Below are positions 26,101 through 38,908 of a stretch of 64,000 nucleotides of DNA, piece after piece; the stretch's first letter is position 1; every line of letters starts with the position of its first letter. A program made the translations under genes and the position numbers. Source of the DNA: Xestospongia muta (taxonomy: Eukaryota; Porifera; Demospongiae; Haplosclerida; Petrosiidae); NCBI GenBank assembly GCA_963693285.1, contig OY848917.1, forward strand, positions 27,839,745 to 27,903,744, given 5' to 3'. The notes under the pieces are model-generated. The model did not search any database. It saw nothing but the letters and a program-made list of their open reading frames with translations, and was not told the origin of the DNA.

Positions 26101-29100
26101 GTCTGACACCCAAATTTCAGTCATCTTGATCTGTCGAACATACAGTTCATACAATTATAACTAATGGATCAAACTCAACACTTGGCAAGTTGCTTAATAT
26201 TTCTCAAGCAGACCTTTGCCAGTCTGGACAAACCATAAACCATATGAATACTATAGACTCAACATTAGAAGTGATTTTTGACAGAACAAAAGAACAAGAA
26301 AAAGAACATGACCTACTTATATAAAGAAGTAATCAGGATTAAGCCATATAGTATAAGAGACAGTTGGATTATAAAATAGACAATAAGACTGTCTACTAAT
26401 AATTAGTTTAAATGAAAGTTGTTATTTATTAATAACAACATTAATAACATTATTTAGTATACTCACTTGTGATAAATGTTTGGGCCCTTCTTCATTTAGA
26501 GTCAATAAACACATCAACAGACCAAAACTACAAAAAGACACACCTTAAAATATCTCCATATTAACTGATTGTATTAATGATGTCAATATCAACTTCTTAA
26601 TAAGATATTAAAATTCGCAATTGAATAGTTTACATATCCAAATTCCAAAGGAAACAAAGTTATTTAATTCGTTAATGTGTGTTCTGTTCTAAAGAAATGT
26701 TTTTAAAAAAAATATGCCCATAGAAAAAATAATGACATCATAATTTACACATCAACTCTCTTCATTGGAAAAAGCTATCACTCAAAGAAAAACATTGAAA
26801 GTCACTCTAGCACAAAAAATTTGAAGATCAATTAATTTAAATTTATCTTATTGACAATAACAGCAAAAATGTTAGCTATGAGCTACAACTCTCAATAGAA
26901 CACCTGGGTTCAACTCGCTATAGAATGTTAGATTAATTAGTCAATAGTTTTAATGGTTATTCGACTACAAAGATTTATGCTCAATAAATCAAAGAATACA
27001 GTTATACACAACATAAACTATACACTATCATTCTTTAGCTGATCAAAGGAGGTGTCAAGGTGTCAGACACACCCATGTGTAAATAAATTAATTTTGTTTG
27101 GTTTAGTTTACCTAAAAATATCAGCTTTAGTAGACAATGATGTCATCAAATCAGGACTATTGGATACCATATGTATAAATCCTTCTGGTGACTTAAATCC
27201 CATTGTACCAACAGGTGATATATGGTATGTTCTGTCAGTGGAAGTGTAGATGTCTTTAGATGAACTCTTTGGTGGATCAGGCTGAAGAGATCCATCAGGA
27301 TTTAACTCAAGACTAGCATCAAAATCTGACAGCATCTAATGAAAAAAACTGACATGGTTTGTTTGCTCTACACACCTTACAAATTACAATATTCAATGAG
27401 TAGCAATATTTCAAGTATCTCAAATTATAACTAACTTATTAACAATTTTATAAATCACAGTTATTCTATATGCTATAGGCCTATTGGCTGTGATTTGTTA
27501 AAGTTGTAGCACACTTCACCTTTACTTACCATCCCTTTTTAAGTACACTCATTTAATCTATCCAAACATTTATAGTGTTTTCTGTTGCAAAAGCTATTAT
27601 ATTGAAGTTAGGTTCAATATTGGAGTTATGTCAGATTCACCTACTCAAATGTTAATAAGAAATATGAGTTTGCCTACAGATACTGTAATTTTGATTAAAC
27701 AACATTTTGAATCTACAAATTATAAGAAAAGAGCTACTGGACCAAAAGGGACAAAAACAATCAAGGTAATGATGGAGTTCCTTAATGTGTTCATCTTTCT
27801 CTGACGAGGTCAACATGCACCTGCTTCCAGCTGCTGTATCAAAACCTCTGTATTGACTCGTTCTCTCTGAAATACGTCAACACATTCAAAGATGTTTGGA
27901 TGAGATTTGCCAACTACTTGCAATAGACGATTGTGCCAACACTCCAAGTGATCATTCGTCCGTGGTCCATCAGTCTTGTGTAAGTTCCAATCTGCTGATG
28001 GAATGTTCCAGCTATCCACATGGTTTCAAAATACGTAACGAATTCATCAATTCTTGGTAACTCTGGAGTATCTGCTTTTATTCCTTGCCATGCAAGACGG
28101 ACAAAACAAATGGGAACAAAGGCAAGAGCTGCTGTTCTGCATACAAATGACTAGTTGACTTGTATTATTTTTGTATTGGATTAGCAGACCAACATCTTGA
28201 ATTTTCTCATAATTGCCTGGCATAAATGATAATAACATCCTTGATATGTATATGTCGGAAAATTCAACTGTGCTGCTTGTTTGATGGCAACCTCAAAGTC
28301 AGCAACCACAGACTCAGGTTTGAATTCTACTTGTAGGTTTTGAGCTTTCTCTTGAATGAGATGAAAGACTTTGTCGTAAGTAGCACTACATTTATTTGGC
28401 AATTAAGCATAAACTAGTGAGTGTTGCTTACCTTGTTTAAATGCATGCATGGAAAAGATTTGATAAAAGAGCTATGGGCACGTCTGGAAAGTTCCATCAA
28501 TGTAGATTGTATCAGTTTCACAAAGTATCTTTATGTTCTGTTGCAAATATGACTATTTTGTCTTCTCCAGAACCATCTTCGGCTAAACGAAATGACTTGC
28601 CAGATGCTGTTTTCATCCATTCTCCCGAGAAATGTAATTGAGTCGTTCTGTTGGTAGAGAAGGAAGTCTCTTATGACGGTTATCATATAAACATGTTTCG
28701 ATTTGTTCAAAGGTTTGAAGAGACCTCTTCCTTATTCGGTATTGCTGCCATCCCCTGTATCTCATCATGATATAAAGTTGATATTGGCCTTACAGTCTCC
28801 TTACCAGCTTCTTTTAGTTCAACGATTATCTTTTCAACTTCAATAGCAGACTGATCTCCTGGATGATTATGTTGTGATAGCATTGTCTTTTAGTGTTGTT
28901 AGTGACCCTGTACATTCACTGTTGCTGCATCTCCAAAATATACTTTCATCTCTTCCTGTCCTGTTGATTACATATCTATGACCTTCGTATAAAAGTACTC
29001 TACCTCCTCATTTACTTGTAGTAAAATCCATGACTCTAGCCTTTCTTGTAGAAAATGTTCTCTGAACTGAAATGACTTGTTAGACTAAAATTTATCTTGT

Positions 29101-32100
29101 ATTTATATACACATTTGCTAAACTGATCAATGTATGTTTTGGTTGGTACACGCATAATTGATCCAAGAAGTTAATAGACCTTATGAAATTTAGGTAAACC
29201 TTACAACTCTCTTTGTGCATTTTACAACGATGTTTAATCAAATTTTTGAATAGTAATTGTCAATGACAATTTCAAGAATTTCTATTAATTACAGTATTAT
29301 TACAGTATTCGTAGGCAAACCCGTACTATTGCATTAAAATTCAAGTCGGTGAACCCAGACAATATCCAGTGTTAAGCCTCCCAATGTCTAAACCCATAAT
29401 GTCTAATTTCCCACAAAGTTTTATATTAACAAATCTTTATTCAATTAAGGCAAAAGAAATAAGTAAATCAAATTTTAATCCTAGCCAAACAACTATTAAA
29501 TAACTTAATAATACTTGAAATTGCCTTAAATGGATTATGTTAACTGTTCTTAAACAACAAAATTGTACTACAGTAGTATAATACACCTATATGCAAGATA
29601 CCGTACAAGTGAAAAAAATACCTATATAACCTTTAGTTTTCAGCCCAGATATATATAGGTCTGGATATTCTATTTAGTGCCTAACCAATAATGTATCTCA
29701 CATTATTTACATAATAAATTCTCAACCTGTTCTAATTTTCAAAACAAATCCTTTAGGCAAAGCCACAGAGAAGAAATACATACTATTTGTACCAGGCAGT
29801 TCTCCCCTCATTCAATTATGATATATTAATTTTTTCAAAATTATCACTGAGTTAATTTTATTGCATATATTCCTTTCTCAACATGTTCAACTATATCCAC
29901 AGGTATTTATAAGTACATCCTTGTAAAAAACCATTTTAATAAAGTATAGCTTTGTATTATGTCTCACAATTTTAGGTCGTTTCCTACAGACACAAGCTAA
30001 TGGATTAGGACACTCGCAATCTGTCAACACCAGAATATTAGACGGTTTGATGTCCCTGTGAATTATTGGGTTTGGCAAAGTATGGAGATAATGAAGACCT
30101 TGAAGAATCTCACTAGCAATGTATCTAAAAGAAAAAATGTCAGACCTCATTAGTATATATGTTAGTTACTATTATGTAACTGTACAATGCACTTGTATTG
30201 AGTTGTATACAAACACAACAATAGAGGAATTCTTCATGACAGCATATATCTACAATCTATGATAACATGACGTAATGCACTGTATAATATTCAATCAATA
30301 ATAATATTGATAGTTATTTGTAATTTACTTTTAGAGATATATTATAGTTATATATATGCACATAAGCCAACTATACCATTCCTATTAATGTTAATTCATC
30401 TACTTTATAATTCTCAACTGATTTAGCTTTATCCTAGTGGGAATTTATATTACATTTGGCAAATTCCGACTGTGAATAGCAAAAATAAATTTATAGACAA
30501 AGTGTAAAATGATGTAACAAAGTGTCTTCTAGAATATAGGCACATTGTACTAAAAATTTCAGTTCACAATGAATACACACTCCAACATCCATATCTTTTA
30601 AGGGTCTCATTGTTACCTAAAGTGATCTTAAAGTATACATTACAAATGTAAAGTAAACGTAAAATGGTTTCACTGAATGCAATTTTAATGAACATCCAGG
30701 AATGTGCATCAACCTTGATTAAATTGATTCACATTGGAAATAAATTAAAAAGGAAATCTGTGACTATAAGGATATCTTCGTAAATATTCATGTCATTAAG
30801 GAAGGTATTAATTGGAAATATAGTACATACATATTATGTATATTTACCTAAAGTTGTTTTGTATCTTTCTTAGTAACAGTGGCTCATTCTTATATCTTTC
30901 ATTTAGAGACCGAAGACAAAATCTCTCATAAGACCCAACAGTTCTTCCTAAGTCATCTGTATATATAATATTAAAAATTAACGTGTGAAAAAATTAGATA
31001 CTCACTTGTCATTCGTGGATAATAGTGATAGATATAACGTCTTCTTGGAAAGGATTCTATAGGATCTCCCATTAACATTGCAATTAATGGCAAGATATTA
31101 GGATGATGTAATTTAGGCATTATTAACACTTCTCTCCAGCGGAAGGCAGTTCGTTTCACAGCATATACCATTCCTTCAAACATAACCTTTAAAGAAAAAC
31201 AGTATAAGATGACAAAATAGCATAATAAGTCTATACCTCTAATATAAGACCATTACCACCTTCTCTTATTACTCGAGTAGTCTTCTTGTCAGGTAGTGTA
31301 TAATCATGTCCAATTACAAAGACTTCTCCATCTCCCTGTATCAATATATAATAATATATACATACTATAGATGAACAAATAGCTTACATAGAAGCAATAT
31401 CCTGGTTGATCAAAGCCTTCTAATGCATAACGTTTGATTTGATGCTCTGTTATAAATGCTTGACGTCCTTCATGAGGTGGTTTGACAAGTGATGTACCAA
31501 ATGCACCCAAAACTTTCCCATGTTGAGAAGATACCATACTACATTGAAAGAATGACAGTTCACAATATAGAGACACTATTGACCTATTAATCCTATTGAT
31601 TGCTTCTTACACTCAGTCTTTAAAAGAACTCTCGATACATTATGTAACTTAACATATGCTATTAACCTGTTTTAACTACAACAAGTAATACAAGAGATAA
31701 AATCTGTATTTATTACATCCCAAACCTAGGCCTCTAAAGAATACAATGTTATGAGTAAATGAGAGACAAATAAAAAGATAAAAATAAAAAGATAAAAAGC
31801 AAACAAATGTTATATAATCCTAACCTCTGAGGTTGAGAACTAACAGGCATAGGTCCCATTGATATTGTAATATTACCTGCAGCAGTATTACTTGTCATAA
31901 CACCAGATTCTGTTTTTTCATTTGATGGGAGTGGTAACTCTCGTACTACTTGCTCATCCTCCCCCTCTTGAAATGTTTTAAAATTCCGCCAACGTACATC
32001 TTCCTTAATCTCATGTTTCTCATCTAAATAGTCACATCCAATCTCTCCTGGTTCATTACATTCATCACTATTGGCATATAATGATATAATTACTGGGTCT

Positions 32101-34726
32101 TCTCCTGTGGGCGGAGTTATTCCAATACGAATATATCGACTAGAATTCAACAAGACAAGTTCAGCAATCTCTACTTGACTACTACTACTAGCATGTGAGT
32201 GTATAGAGACTGTCTTGTACTTCTCTTCCAACTCAATGGATCCATTTGGTTGAGATACCTAACCAATTAGGAAATAGAAGTACATCATATTAAAATATAA
32301 CACAGAAATATGTGATGATATGTAACATTCCAAGTTTTTTATGAGTAACCCTGCTGACTCAGTTTAAAAATATAGTATTGGCTTACTTGATTAAACACAT
32401 GCATGTCATGCTAGCCTATAATTGTTCGGTGTAATGATAGTTGTGTTAACTTAATTAGAAATCAACTGTGCATAGCATGACAATTCACTACTATACTCAC
32501 TCATCCACATCATGTACACAACGTTTTCTAAAGTAAACCTGATGTAAGGATGGCTCAGTATCTATCAGTCCAGTCTGAACTCAAACAAGGCATCTTGTTA
32601 GCACACACAAAGTTTATTCAACAAGTATAAAGTAGTGTGTTTGTACCTTGTAGTATACAAGTATGTTAAGTTATCAGCTTGTTTGTGGATATCAAGTGTT
32701 TATATAGCTTAAGAAAGATGAATGATTCAAATAATTTTTGTCGAGTGATGCTTAGAAACAATGTTTTAACTTATTACTACGATACCATCTTAGGAAGCAA
32801 CACTGAAAAATATTAAGAGATTGTGATCTAGAATATCAAGACGTTTTTGCTTCGTGATAAAGAATATCTAATACATTTCAGTGAACATCAGATCCCTTCA
32901 TAAAGAATAGTTATCACATAGCTGATAACACTAATACTATATACAAGCTATTAATGAGTAATATATGTAACAAAACAAAGCACCTATCAACAAAGAATCT
33001 ATTAATAATATGATCTAATATGAGTAATACAAACACTTATACAGTATAATAATAATGATGACAATTTACTGCTGAAATATAATAAGTATTACATGTATAA
33101 GGTAATTAATAATGTAAACAATTAAGTATTACTGCTTATTAGTAACTGAAATCTCTGAGTAGCAAATATATTAGATTCATGAGTACAGGAATCTAATTAG
33201 AGGCAACCCTATAAGGCTTAATTATGTGCCAATGTCAGCAAATATTTATAAATTGTTAATATCATTTCAAAACAAGCAACACTCACTTTAACCCAGTGCA
33301 TTGGTACAATTGGAGTTATCAGGACACCTTCATAAAAGTCATATCTCATATTTCGTGAGAAGGAGAACCAGATATGATCACTCTTTCGATATTGGGTTTG
33401 TACTAGTATAGGACAATACATTTGTAGCTGAGGGGAAACTAAATCCTTGACCATATTGTAGAAAGTAACATTTTCTACTTGTCGTTGTGTTCTATACTGT
33501 TCTGTGGTTTGATGGCCGTATGGTACAAGAGATAGTTCAGATGGATCTGAAGAGACAACAGGCATTGATGGTCTAGTTACTCGATCTGCTGTTACAATGA
33601 CTGAAGACTCTGAGGTCACTTCAATAGCTTGACTATCAAAATGTGTGTCACGCTCACCATAAGATATATGCTCACTTAAGGTAGTAAAAACAAAATCTCG
33701 GCTTTGTAAACTAATAACCACACGATTGACATCACCAAACATTAAGTCATGATCTTCTATGATTATTACCACAAGTGTCTTCCTTTTTCTTATGTCGGTA
33801 CATTTGTGAATACGTGATTTTAATTTGCCGATAAGCCTTTCCTTTGAACAATATATTTTCCATGTAGCATTATCCTGAGCTGATGACACTAGATAATATG
33901 CAACACCATTAATACTGCTCTCAATTTCATCTATGCTAAAGCTAAAAATCTGTGATCTAAAGAGCTCGTGGTGAACTTGTAAACACAAGTTATTATCTTG
34001 AGCTTCATTCAAGCATCGCATAATTAATAGTGCTTTTTGGTTACTGACAATAGGATGGCTACCATTAAAACTCTGACAGATGTAGCTAAGCATGTAGAAT
34101 AAAGCTTCTTTAGCTATTTTAGACAATCCAGCCCCTGCTAATCCAAAATACATTTCCAAAATTCCCCATTTATTTTGATCCAAGGAGAAGAGTTTACTGT
34201 TCACAAACTTCAAAACAGTCATTAAAGGTTGGTTAATAAGGTAGTAAGCAGCCAAGTATTCTTGTATAATTGGATGGAGGAACTGGTAGTGATAGGATGG
34301 GTTGACAAAGAAGCCTTCAAATGACTCACTCTTAATCATTCCTAGTTGTTTAACATCTGCCATGCAAGCAAAACTACATTGTAGTAGTTCATTAGAGAGC
34401 TGTTCAAAAGACTCAGGGTATTCTTCAATGTGTAACAGATAAGCCCATCGAGATAACATTTTTAAGTCATCATTTTCCTGTCTCTTCATGATTTGAAAGA
34501 ATAAAGATACATTTAAGAGTGGTGGCCTGGCTTCCACTTTGTCCCATTCCATAGCTTTGCAAATCTTTCCACAAACAATGGTAGTAATGAATGAACATTT
34601 GCTTTCTGTACATTTTGGTTCTGCTTTTATCTCGTCCCATTTGATAATTAAATTAGGATCATCTAGTGGAATGCCAGGCAAATTTTTTTGTACAATTTCA
34701 TGTGATGTATTGACAGTCATAGTCAT
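23153..34726 (-). CDS. NLR-like winged-helix/protein kinase fusion, gene A
   Basis: Coding exons, 5' to 3' on the minus strand: 34726-33287, 32258-31825, 31538-31388, 31335-31237, 31186-31006, 30956-30848, 30124-29968, 27335-27112, 26527-26467, 24508-24359, 23290-23153. All joins are GT-AG and in phase, giving 1047 residues. Residues 60-260 resemble the post-NACHT winged-helix/superhelical part of NLRs (YQFLHPIIQEYLAAYYL), but there is no Walker A motif upstream. Residues 260-690 are unrecognised. From about 690 comes a kinase: Gly-rich REGGNGL, AVKR lysine (718), HRDIKPSN (D829), DFD at 861-863 where DFG is usual, GFKSPEG, ADIFSFGL, and KRPTANELL at the end. CECPNPLACVC lies between HRD and DFD. 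It is probably an active or atypical TKL/Ser-Thr-like kinase; the substrate is unknown. There is no signal peptide or clear membrane helix, so it is likely cytosolic. Confidence 0.85.
23291..24358. other. Last intron of gene A
   Basis: GT-AG, phase 0. It starts at an unusual gtatgt donor and includes a CCATCC/CCCTCC simple repeat at about 24285-24350. The matching intron of gene B has a similar repeat at 42505-42545. Confidence 0.5.
24509..26466 (-). other. Intron of gene A with eroded Gypsy sequence
   Basis: About 25380-26330 on the minus strand gives broken fragments such as SKCHVLASASSLVFLGEVQC, typical in position and spacing of Gypsy RT palm-to-connection, with many stops. The corresponding intron of gene B holds a better-preserved relic of similar kind. 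This is weak by eye for gene A. Confidence 0.4.
27785..29060 (-). pseudogene. FLYWCH/MULE transposase relic in an intron of gene A
   Basis: Minus-strand reading from about 29000 shows a FLYWCH-like zinc-finger stretch (YEGHRYVINRTGRDESIFWR), then HNHPGDQSAIEVEKIIVELK. At about 28500-28450 is the MULE DDE start IYIDGTFQTCP; at 28400-28190 ESVVADFEVAIKQAAQLNFP and GCYYHLCQAIMRK, the second catalytic Asp and His block. 28019-27810 ends with NDHLECWHNRL and SHPNIFECVDVFQRE. Several frameshifts and stops make it dead. It lies in the same orientation as the host gene, between its HRD exon (29968) and DFD exon (27335). Gene B has no counterpart at this place. No terminal inverted repeats were identified. 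Confidence 0.8.
32259..33286. other. First coding intron of gene A
   Basis: GT-AG, phase 0, AT-rich, no feature seen. The equivalent intron in gene B (52785-53356) is shorter and poorly conserved. Confidence 0.5.
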
Positions 34727-35044
34727 CAAATACCTGGAACATATTTAAACAATAATAAAAAAGTGCTTTCTCTGTATTGTACTTCAATTTACATGCCCTC
34801 AAACATTAGAGCTATTTAAAATTCTTTCTCCTAAAAGTAAATATTTTAATAACAACAAGAGTCATATACAGTTTGTGGAAATCTTTAGGAGGACAGTAAC
34901 TAAGGGCGATTGATATACTTCCTACATATATCTTCAACTAATTTATTATCGATCTTAGCCAGTTAGATAACCATCACGAAATAAATCTAACATGTTCTTA
35001 CAATAACGAATGTGACATCATGAGAAGATTATTTCTATACTTAC

Positions 35045-35095
35045 CAGTATCCATTATCTACAGTCTGGCTTGGTCAATCTGTCAACCGGACAAAA
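35045..35095 (-). other. Likely 5' UTR exon of gene A
   Basis: On the minus strand AATGGATACTG|gtaagt ends at 35045 and the next acceptor is at 34735-34734 (ttccag). Joining them leaves only a very short upstream frame before the ATG at 34726. Gene B has the same donor position (AATAGATACTG|gtgaga, ending 55401). The transcription start is not defined; 35095 is approximate. Confidence 0.5.
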
Positions 35096-35520
35096 CTGGT
35101 TTATCTATTATGTAAATAAACTTTGACCTATATAAACGCTGCAGTTTGTTGACATTACTTGACCTCGCGGACGTAACTACATGTATCAATGATTTGTTCC
35201 AAACTCAATTAGATACTGGAATCTCTAGTTATAAAATCAGATATAAACTAGTATGTTTTAAGAAACTATCACTACAAGTTGATATAATTGAATTTGTGTT
35301 TTGGGTGTGCTGCAAATTAGTTATTATTACTACTGTACATGCTGACAATTACACAGATGGCAGTTTTTTCGATAAAACTTCACACAAATAACAGAAATAA
35401 TGAAACTCTTTTCTCCTTTAGAATAGCTTCTGGACTACAAAGCATTTTATATTGGAAGTGGATATTGGTCCGGCAGCCGGACCGCTTCCGCATTAGCGAT
35501 CACGTGATTCAAACGGGGTG

Positions 35521-35549
35521 GGGCTGGGCTGGGCTGGGCTGGGCTGGGC
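35521..35549. repeat. (GGGCT)n microsatellite
   Basis: Five to six copies of GGGCT in an otherwise AT-rich region, at the left edge of the MULE relic. Confidence 0.9.
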
Positions 35550-35599
35550 GTGGCATCAACAATGGCAGCTGAACATGTGTCACACAGCGTGATGATGCA

Positions 35600-36766
35600 G
35601 TTTCTTTCTCCGTTGGTGACAGCTTTTCGTCATACACAAGCCTGAAGGAGAGAATAAAGCAATACGAAGTAGAAAGATCAGTACAGTTTACCCATCGTGA
35701 TTCGAGAACACTGGAGATAGCAAAGAAACGTGTTCCTGTCCGTGTTGCTTGTGCAAGGAGGGAGGTGCTGTACTACACCATTCATTTTGCGAAATTGTAG
35801 CTGTTTTTTGACTTCTCTTGAAACCGAAGTAGCTATTTCAAAGATGATTAAGGCCTTCAAGTCACATAATTCTAAATGGATTGCCACTACAGCAATTGTG
35901 ACAGATAAGGATTTCAATGAGCGTAATGTGTTTAAGAAGTTCCCAAATGCCTCATTTGTTACTTGCCTCTTTCATGTGCTACAGAATTTTAGATGAGAGA
36001 TCACTTGTGATAAGCTAGGTCTACGACAAGGAAAACGTGACCACACACTAGAGCTTATGTCTCATTTAGCATACTCATCATCAGAAGAAAAATATGAAGA
36101 GCACTATAAGCTGTTGAAATCATCTGGGCTTAAATCAGTTATACAATATTATGACACAAACTGGCACCCAATTCGTCACCAATGGGTAGAGGCGTTTAAG
36201 AGGCACACTTTCACTCTTAACACAAAGACAAACAAACACTTGGAAAGCATCAACACTATGGTCAAAAGTGTATGCTCCAAGTACGCCAGTCTTTCAGCTT
36301 TTTTGATCAGTTTCTTTCTTTATTGAAATGCTTACGCAATGAAAGAGATCATTCTACACTGATGGCTCTTGCCAAGAAATCTGTTTCTACACTTGAAGTA
36401 GATTCCCCAGAGTATCAATATGCCTAAGCACTCACTCCTTATGCCTTTGAGTATGTGTACAAAAGCAGTTGTCTTTGCGTCATAAAGTCAGCATACAAAC
36501 AGCTGCAGGTAATGCCAGGGAGTTCATTGTGGATTCATCTAACGGGAAGTTAAAAGTTACTTGCAACACATGCATGTGTATGTACTGGACAAGTATGCGT
36601 CTTCCATGTCGTCACATATTTGCAGTCAGGGACAAGTGTCATGTACCACTTTTTGATCCAATACTAGTTACAGTGAGGTGGACAAATGCTTATATGCATG
36701 ATGCTTTTAACCTGAAGAATGGTCCTAGTGATGACAGCAGCAGCTCTTCAGTGGAGGTAAATAGAT
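35600..36766 (+). pseudogene. ZSWIM-type MULE transposase relic
   Basis: 35600-35800 encodes a FAR1-like N-terminus (SVGDSFSSYTSLKERI, KKRVPVRVACARREV) closely like that of the element at 56.9 kb. It then skips the region of the first catalytic Asp and resumes with VTDKDFNERNVFKKFP and CLFHVLQNF (second Asp and His), continuing to NKHLESINTMVKSVC. At about 36565-36620 is a SWIM zinc finger, CMCMYWTSMRLPCRH (CxCx(n)CxH). Stops at about 35997 and 36425 and one frame change show decay. The internal deletion of the DDE start suggests a non-autonomous or dying copy. Confidence 0.8.
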
Positions 36767-37049
36767 AGACATTCTTGTCACTTGCATATTCAATCCACAG
36801 TGATAAGACTGTATTTACTTACATGTAGATGTACGTCATATTGTGTTAATGCAGCCACCATACCAACAGACTCGATCCAGAGTTGAAGAAGAGAGTAATT
36901 GCTTGATGACATGAAACAAAGGTATATGTCTTCCAATGTATAACGTTTGACTTACCTCCAGTTTGTAGTGGAAGCATTCCAAATGTGAATTTCTGAAATA
37001 CATTCACGTCATTGCGAGTCATTAAATGGACCTCTTCAAGATCATAACA

Positions 37050-37815
37050 GTACTACCTATAACGTCAACTTCTATTCGTTTCTGAATGGCTCAAAGTACT
37101 TTCACATAACACTTGGCTTAGCTCCGGATGTTATGAACGATGTCTTAGAAGGTGTGGCCCCATATGAGATGAAAGAGATGCTATCTGTTTTCATTGCTGA
37201 GTCTTACTTCACTTTGAAAGATTTGAATACTCGAATTAAAAAATTTCTCGTATGCTGAAGTAGAGATAAAGAACAAACCATTTATTATTGTACTGAATTC
37301 TGATCGCAATGTAAACCAAGAAGGTAACTAATTATCATATTCATTATACATGTAATAATAACTATTAATGTATAGCTGTGCAAAAGTGGACACTATCAAG
37401 ACTCCTTCCACTTGAAATTGGACATGACATCCCTGAAGATAATCTGTTCTGGGAGAATTTATTACTCCTTCTGACCATTATGAATTATTTATTGGCACCT
37501 GTCATATCACCTGATGACATAGCATTTCTTTGTCTATTAATTGAGCAGCATCTCATTTTGACTTTAAGGTCTTACCGGTACATACCAATTGCTCTATAAC
37601 TTCTAAATTTCACTACATGATTCACTACCCTGAATATATTAGCAGGTATACTATGCATACTTGGACTATTATTATATTATACATTACACGTATAGGTGTG
37701 GCCCTCCCAGTAGGTTCTGGTGCATGTAGTGTGAAAGTAAGCATTATTACTTCAATGACCTAGCTTGCCGTGTTAAGTGCTTCAGAAACATTCCAAAAAC
37801 TCTCGCCTCTCATCA
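37050..37815 (+). pseudogene. Transposon-derived protein fragment, family unknown
   Basis: Plus-strand frames give LGLAPDVMNDVLEGVAPYEM, then YFTLKDLNTRIKKF, then from 37378 WTLSRLLPLEIGHDIPED and FWENLLLLLTIMNYLLAPVI, later FHYMIHYPEY and CFRNIPKTLA, in the order seen in a widespread family of large uncharacterised, probably transposon-encoded proteins of marine invertebrates and fish. Frame changes and stops occur between blocks. There is one possible intron at about 37325-37375. I recognise the block pattern but not a named superfamily. Confidence 0.55.
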
Positions 37816-38900
37816 TCAATGACTGATGTGTTAATATTTGAATAGTAATGACATTTTCATATCATCCAACATCACAACTGGTTCTGATAAGTGACAACAA
37901 GAGTAGTATCAACCAATAGTGACTTTCCTATTAATTATGACGTGGCTCTCTCAGAGGGCCACATCACTTACTAACATTCTTTACCCTTTATCATGTATTG
38001 TGTATTATTTGTCTTCTGGCTCTATTTGTTCTATTTGTTCTATATATATATAACTCATAAAATCAATATAATCTATATAATGTAGAATATCATACACCAA
38101 TTAATATGAATACTTACAGCTGCATACTTATTATGTTATTAAACTACAGGTAGTTGTTTGAGCCTAATAATGGGACAAAGATCAATGCAATCAGACTAAA
38201 AAGTGGTTGCTAATGGAGAGTGTACCCTATACTACATTGTAGAACTTGTGAGAAACAAATGAAGTCACATTAATCAATGATGGACTAACCAGGCCTATAG
38301 GAAGGTTATTCCCATTTTTTCTAAAATGAATGATTTAGTGCCAACACATGTAATAACAATTGTTGTAAAAACTAACTAGGCAAAACTAAATTGCTTGAAC
38401 ATATTCTTTGAGAGTAGAGACATTGTTTGTAAACTTTTGTAACACAACTCTCACTGGAAAATTAAATGTTTCCAGTATTGTTTTTAAAAAACGTAAAGGA
38501 AAATTTATAATAGGTTTCTCTGTGTTTCTGTTTTGGAAATTTGTAATTTTTATTATGTTTCAAATATTAAAATACTCCACAATTACAAAGGTTAGAAATG
38601 AATGTTTTCATTGATAATTAATTATACATATCCTTCAAAATTTATGAAGCAATAACAAATTTTAAAGGAAGAAAGTAAAAATCAATTATTTATTGTCTTC
38701 AAGAAATTTACGGAATCACAACTAGTACTGTCTCATTATTGATAGTATAAGTGCAAGAAAGAGCTATCCCAAGAATGTTGTCTATTGGTACAAACTAATT
38801 GTCTGAACAGAACTCAAAAGTTGAGTACACTAGTTACAATACACTTTTGGTGCAATCAATGAAGTAAAGTCCACCAAAATAAAATAGCACAGAAACAAAA
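37816..38900. other. Intergenic, no gene recognised
   Basis: AT-rich. A 68-residue frame at 38408-38614 has one hydrophobic stretch and no family signal. Short TCTATTTGT and TATA repeats lie at 38025-38050. Confidence 0.4.
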
Positions 38901-38908
38901 CTCGAAAT

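Noticed and set aside
31749..32231. Separate 160-residue protein with a C-terminal membrane helix
   Set aside because: The hydrophobic tail lies past a good donor at 31824 and is intron; the true exon ends at 31825 and joins the next in phase.
36057..36326. Intact host gene of ZSWIM type
   Set aside because: The surrounding frames have stops and a deleted catalytic segment, as expected of a dead transposon copy.
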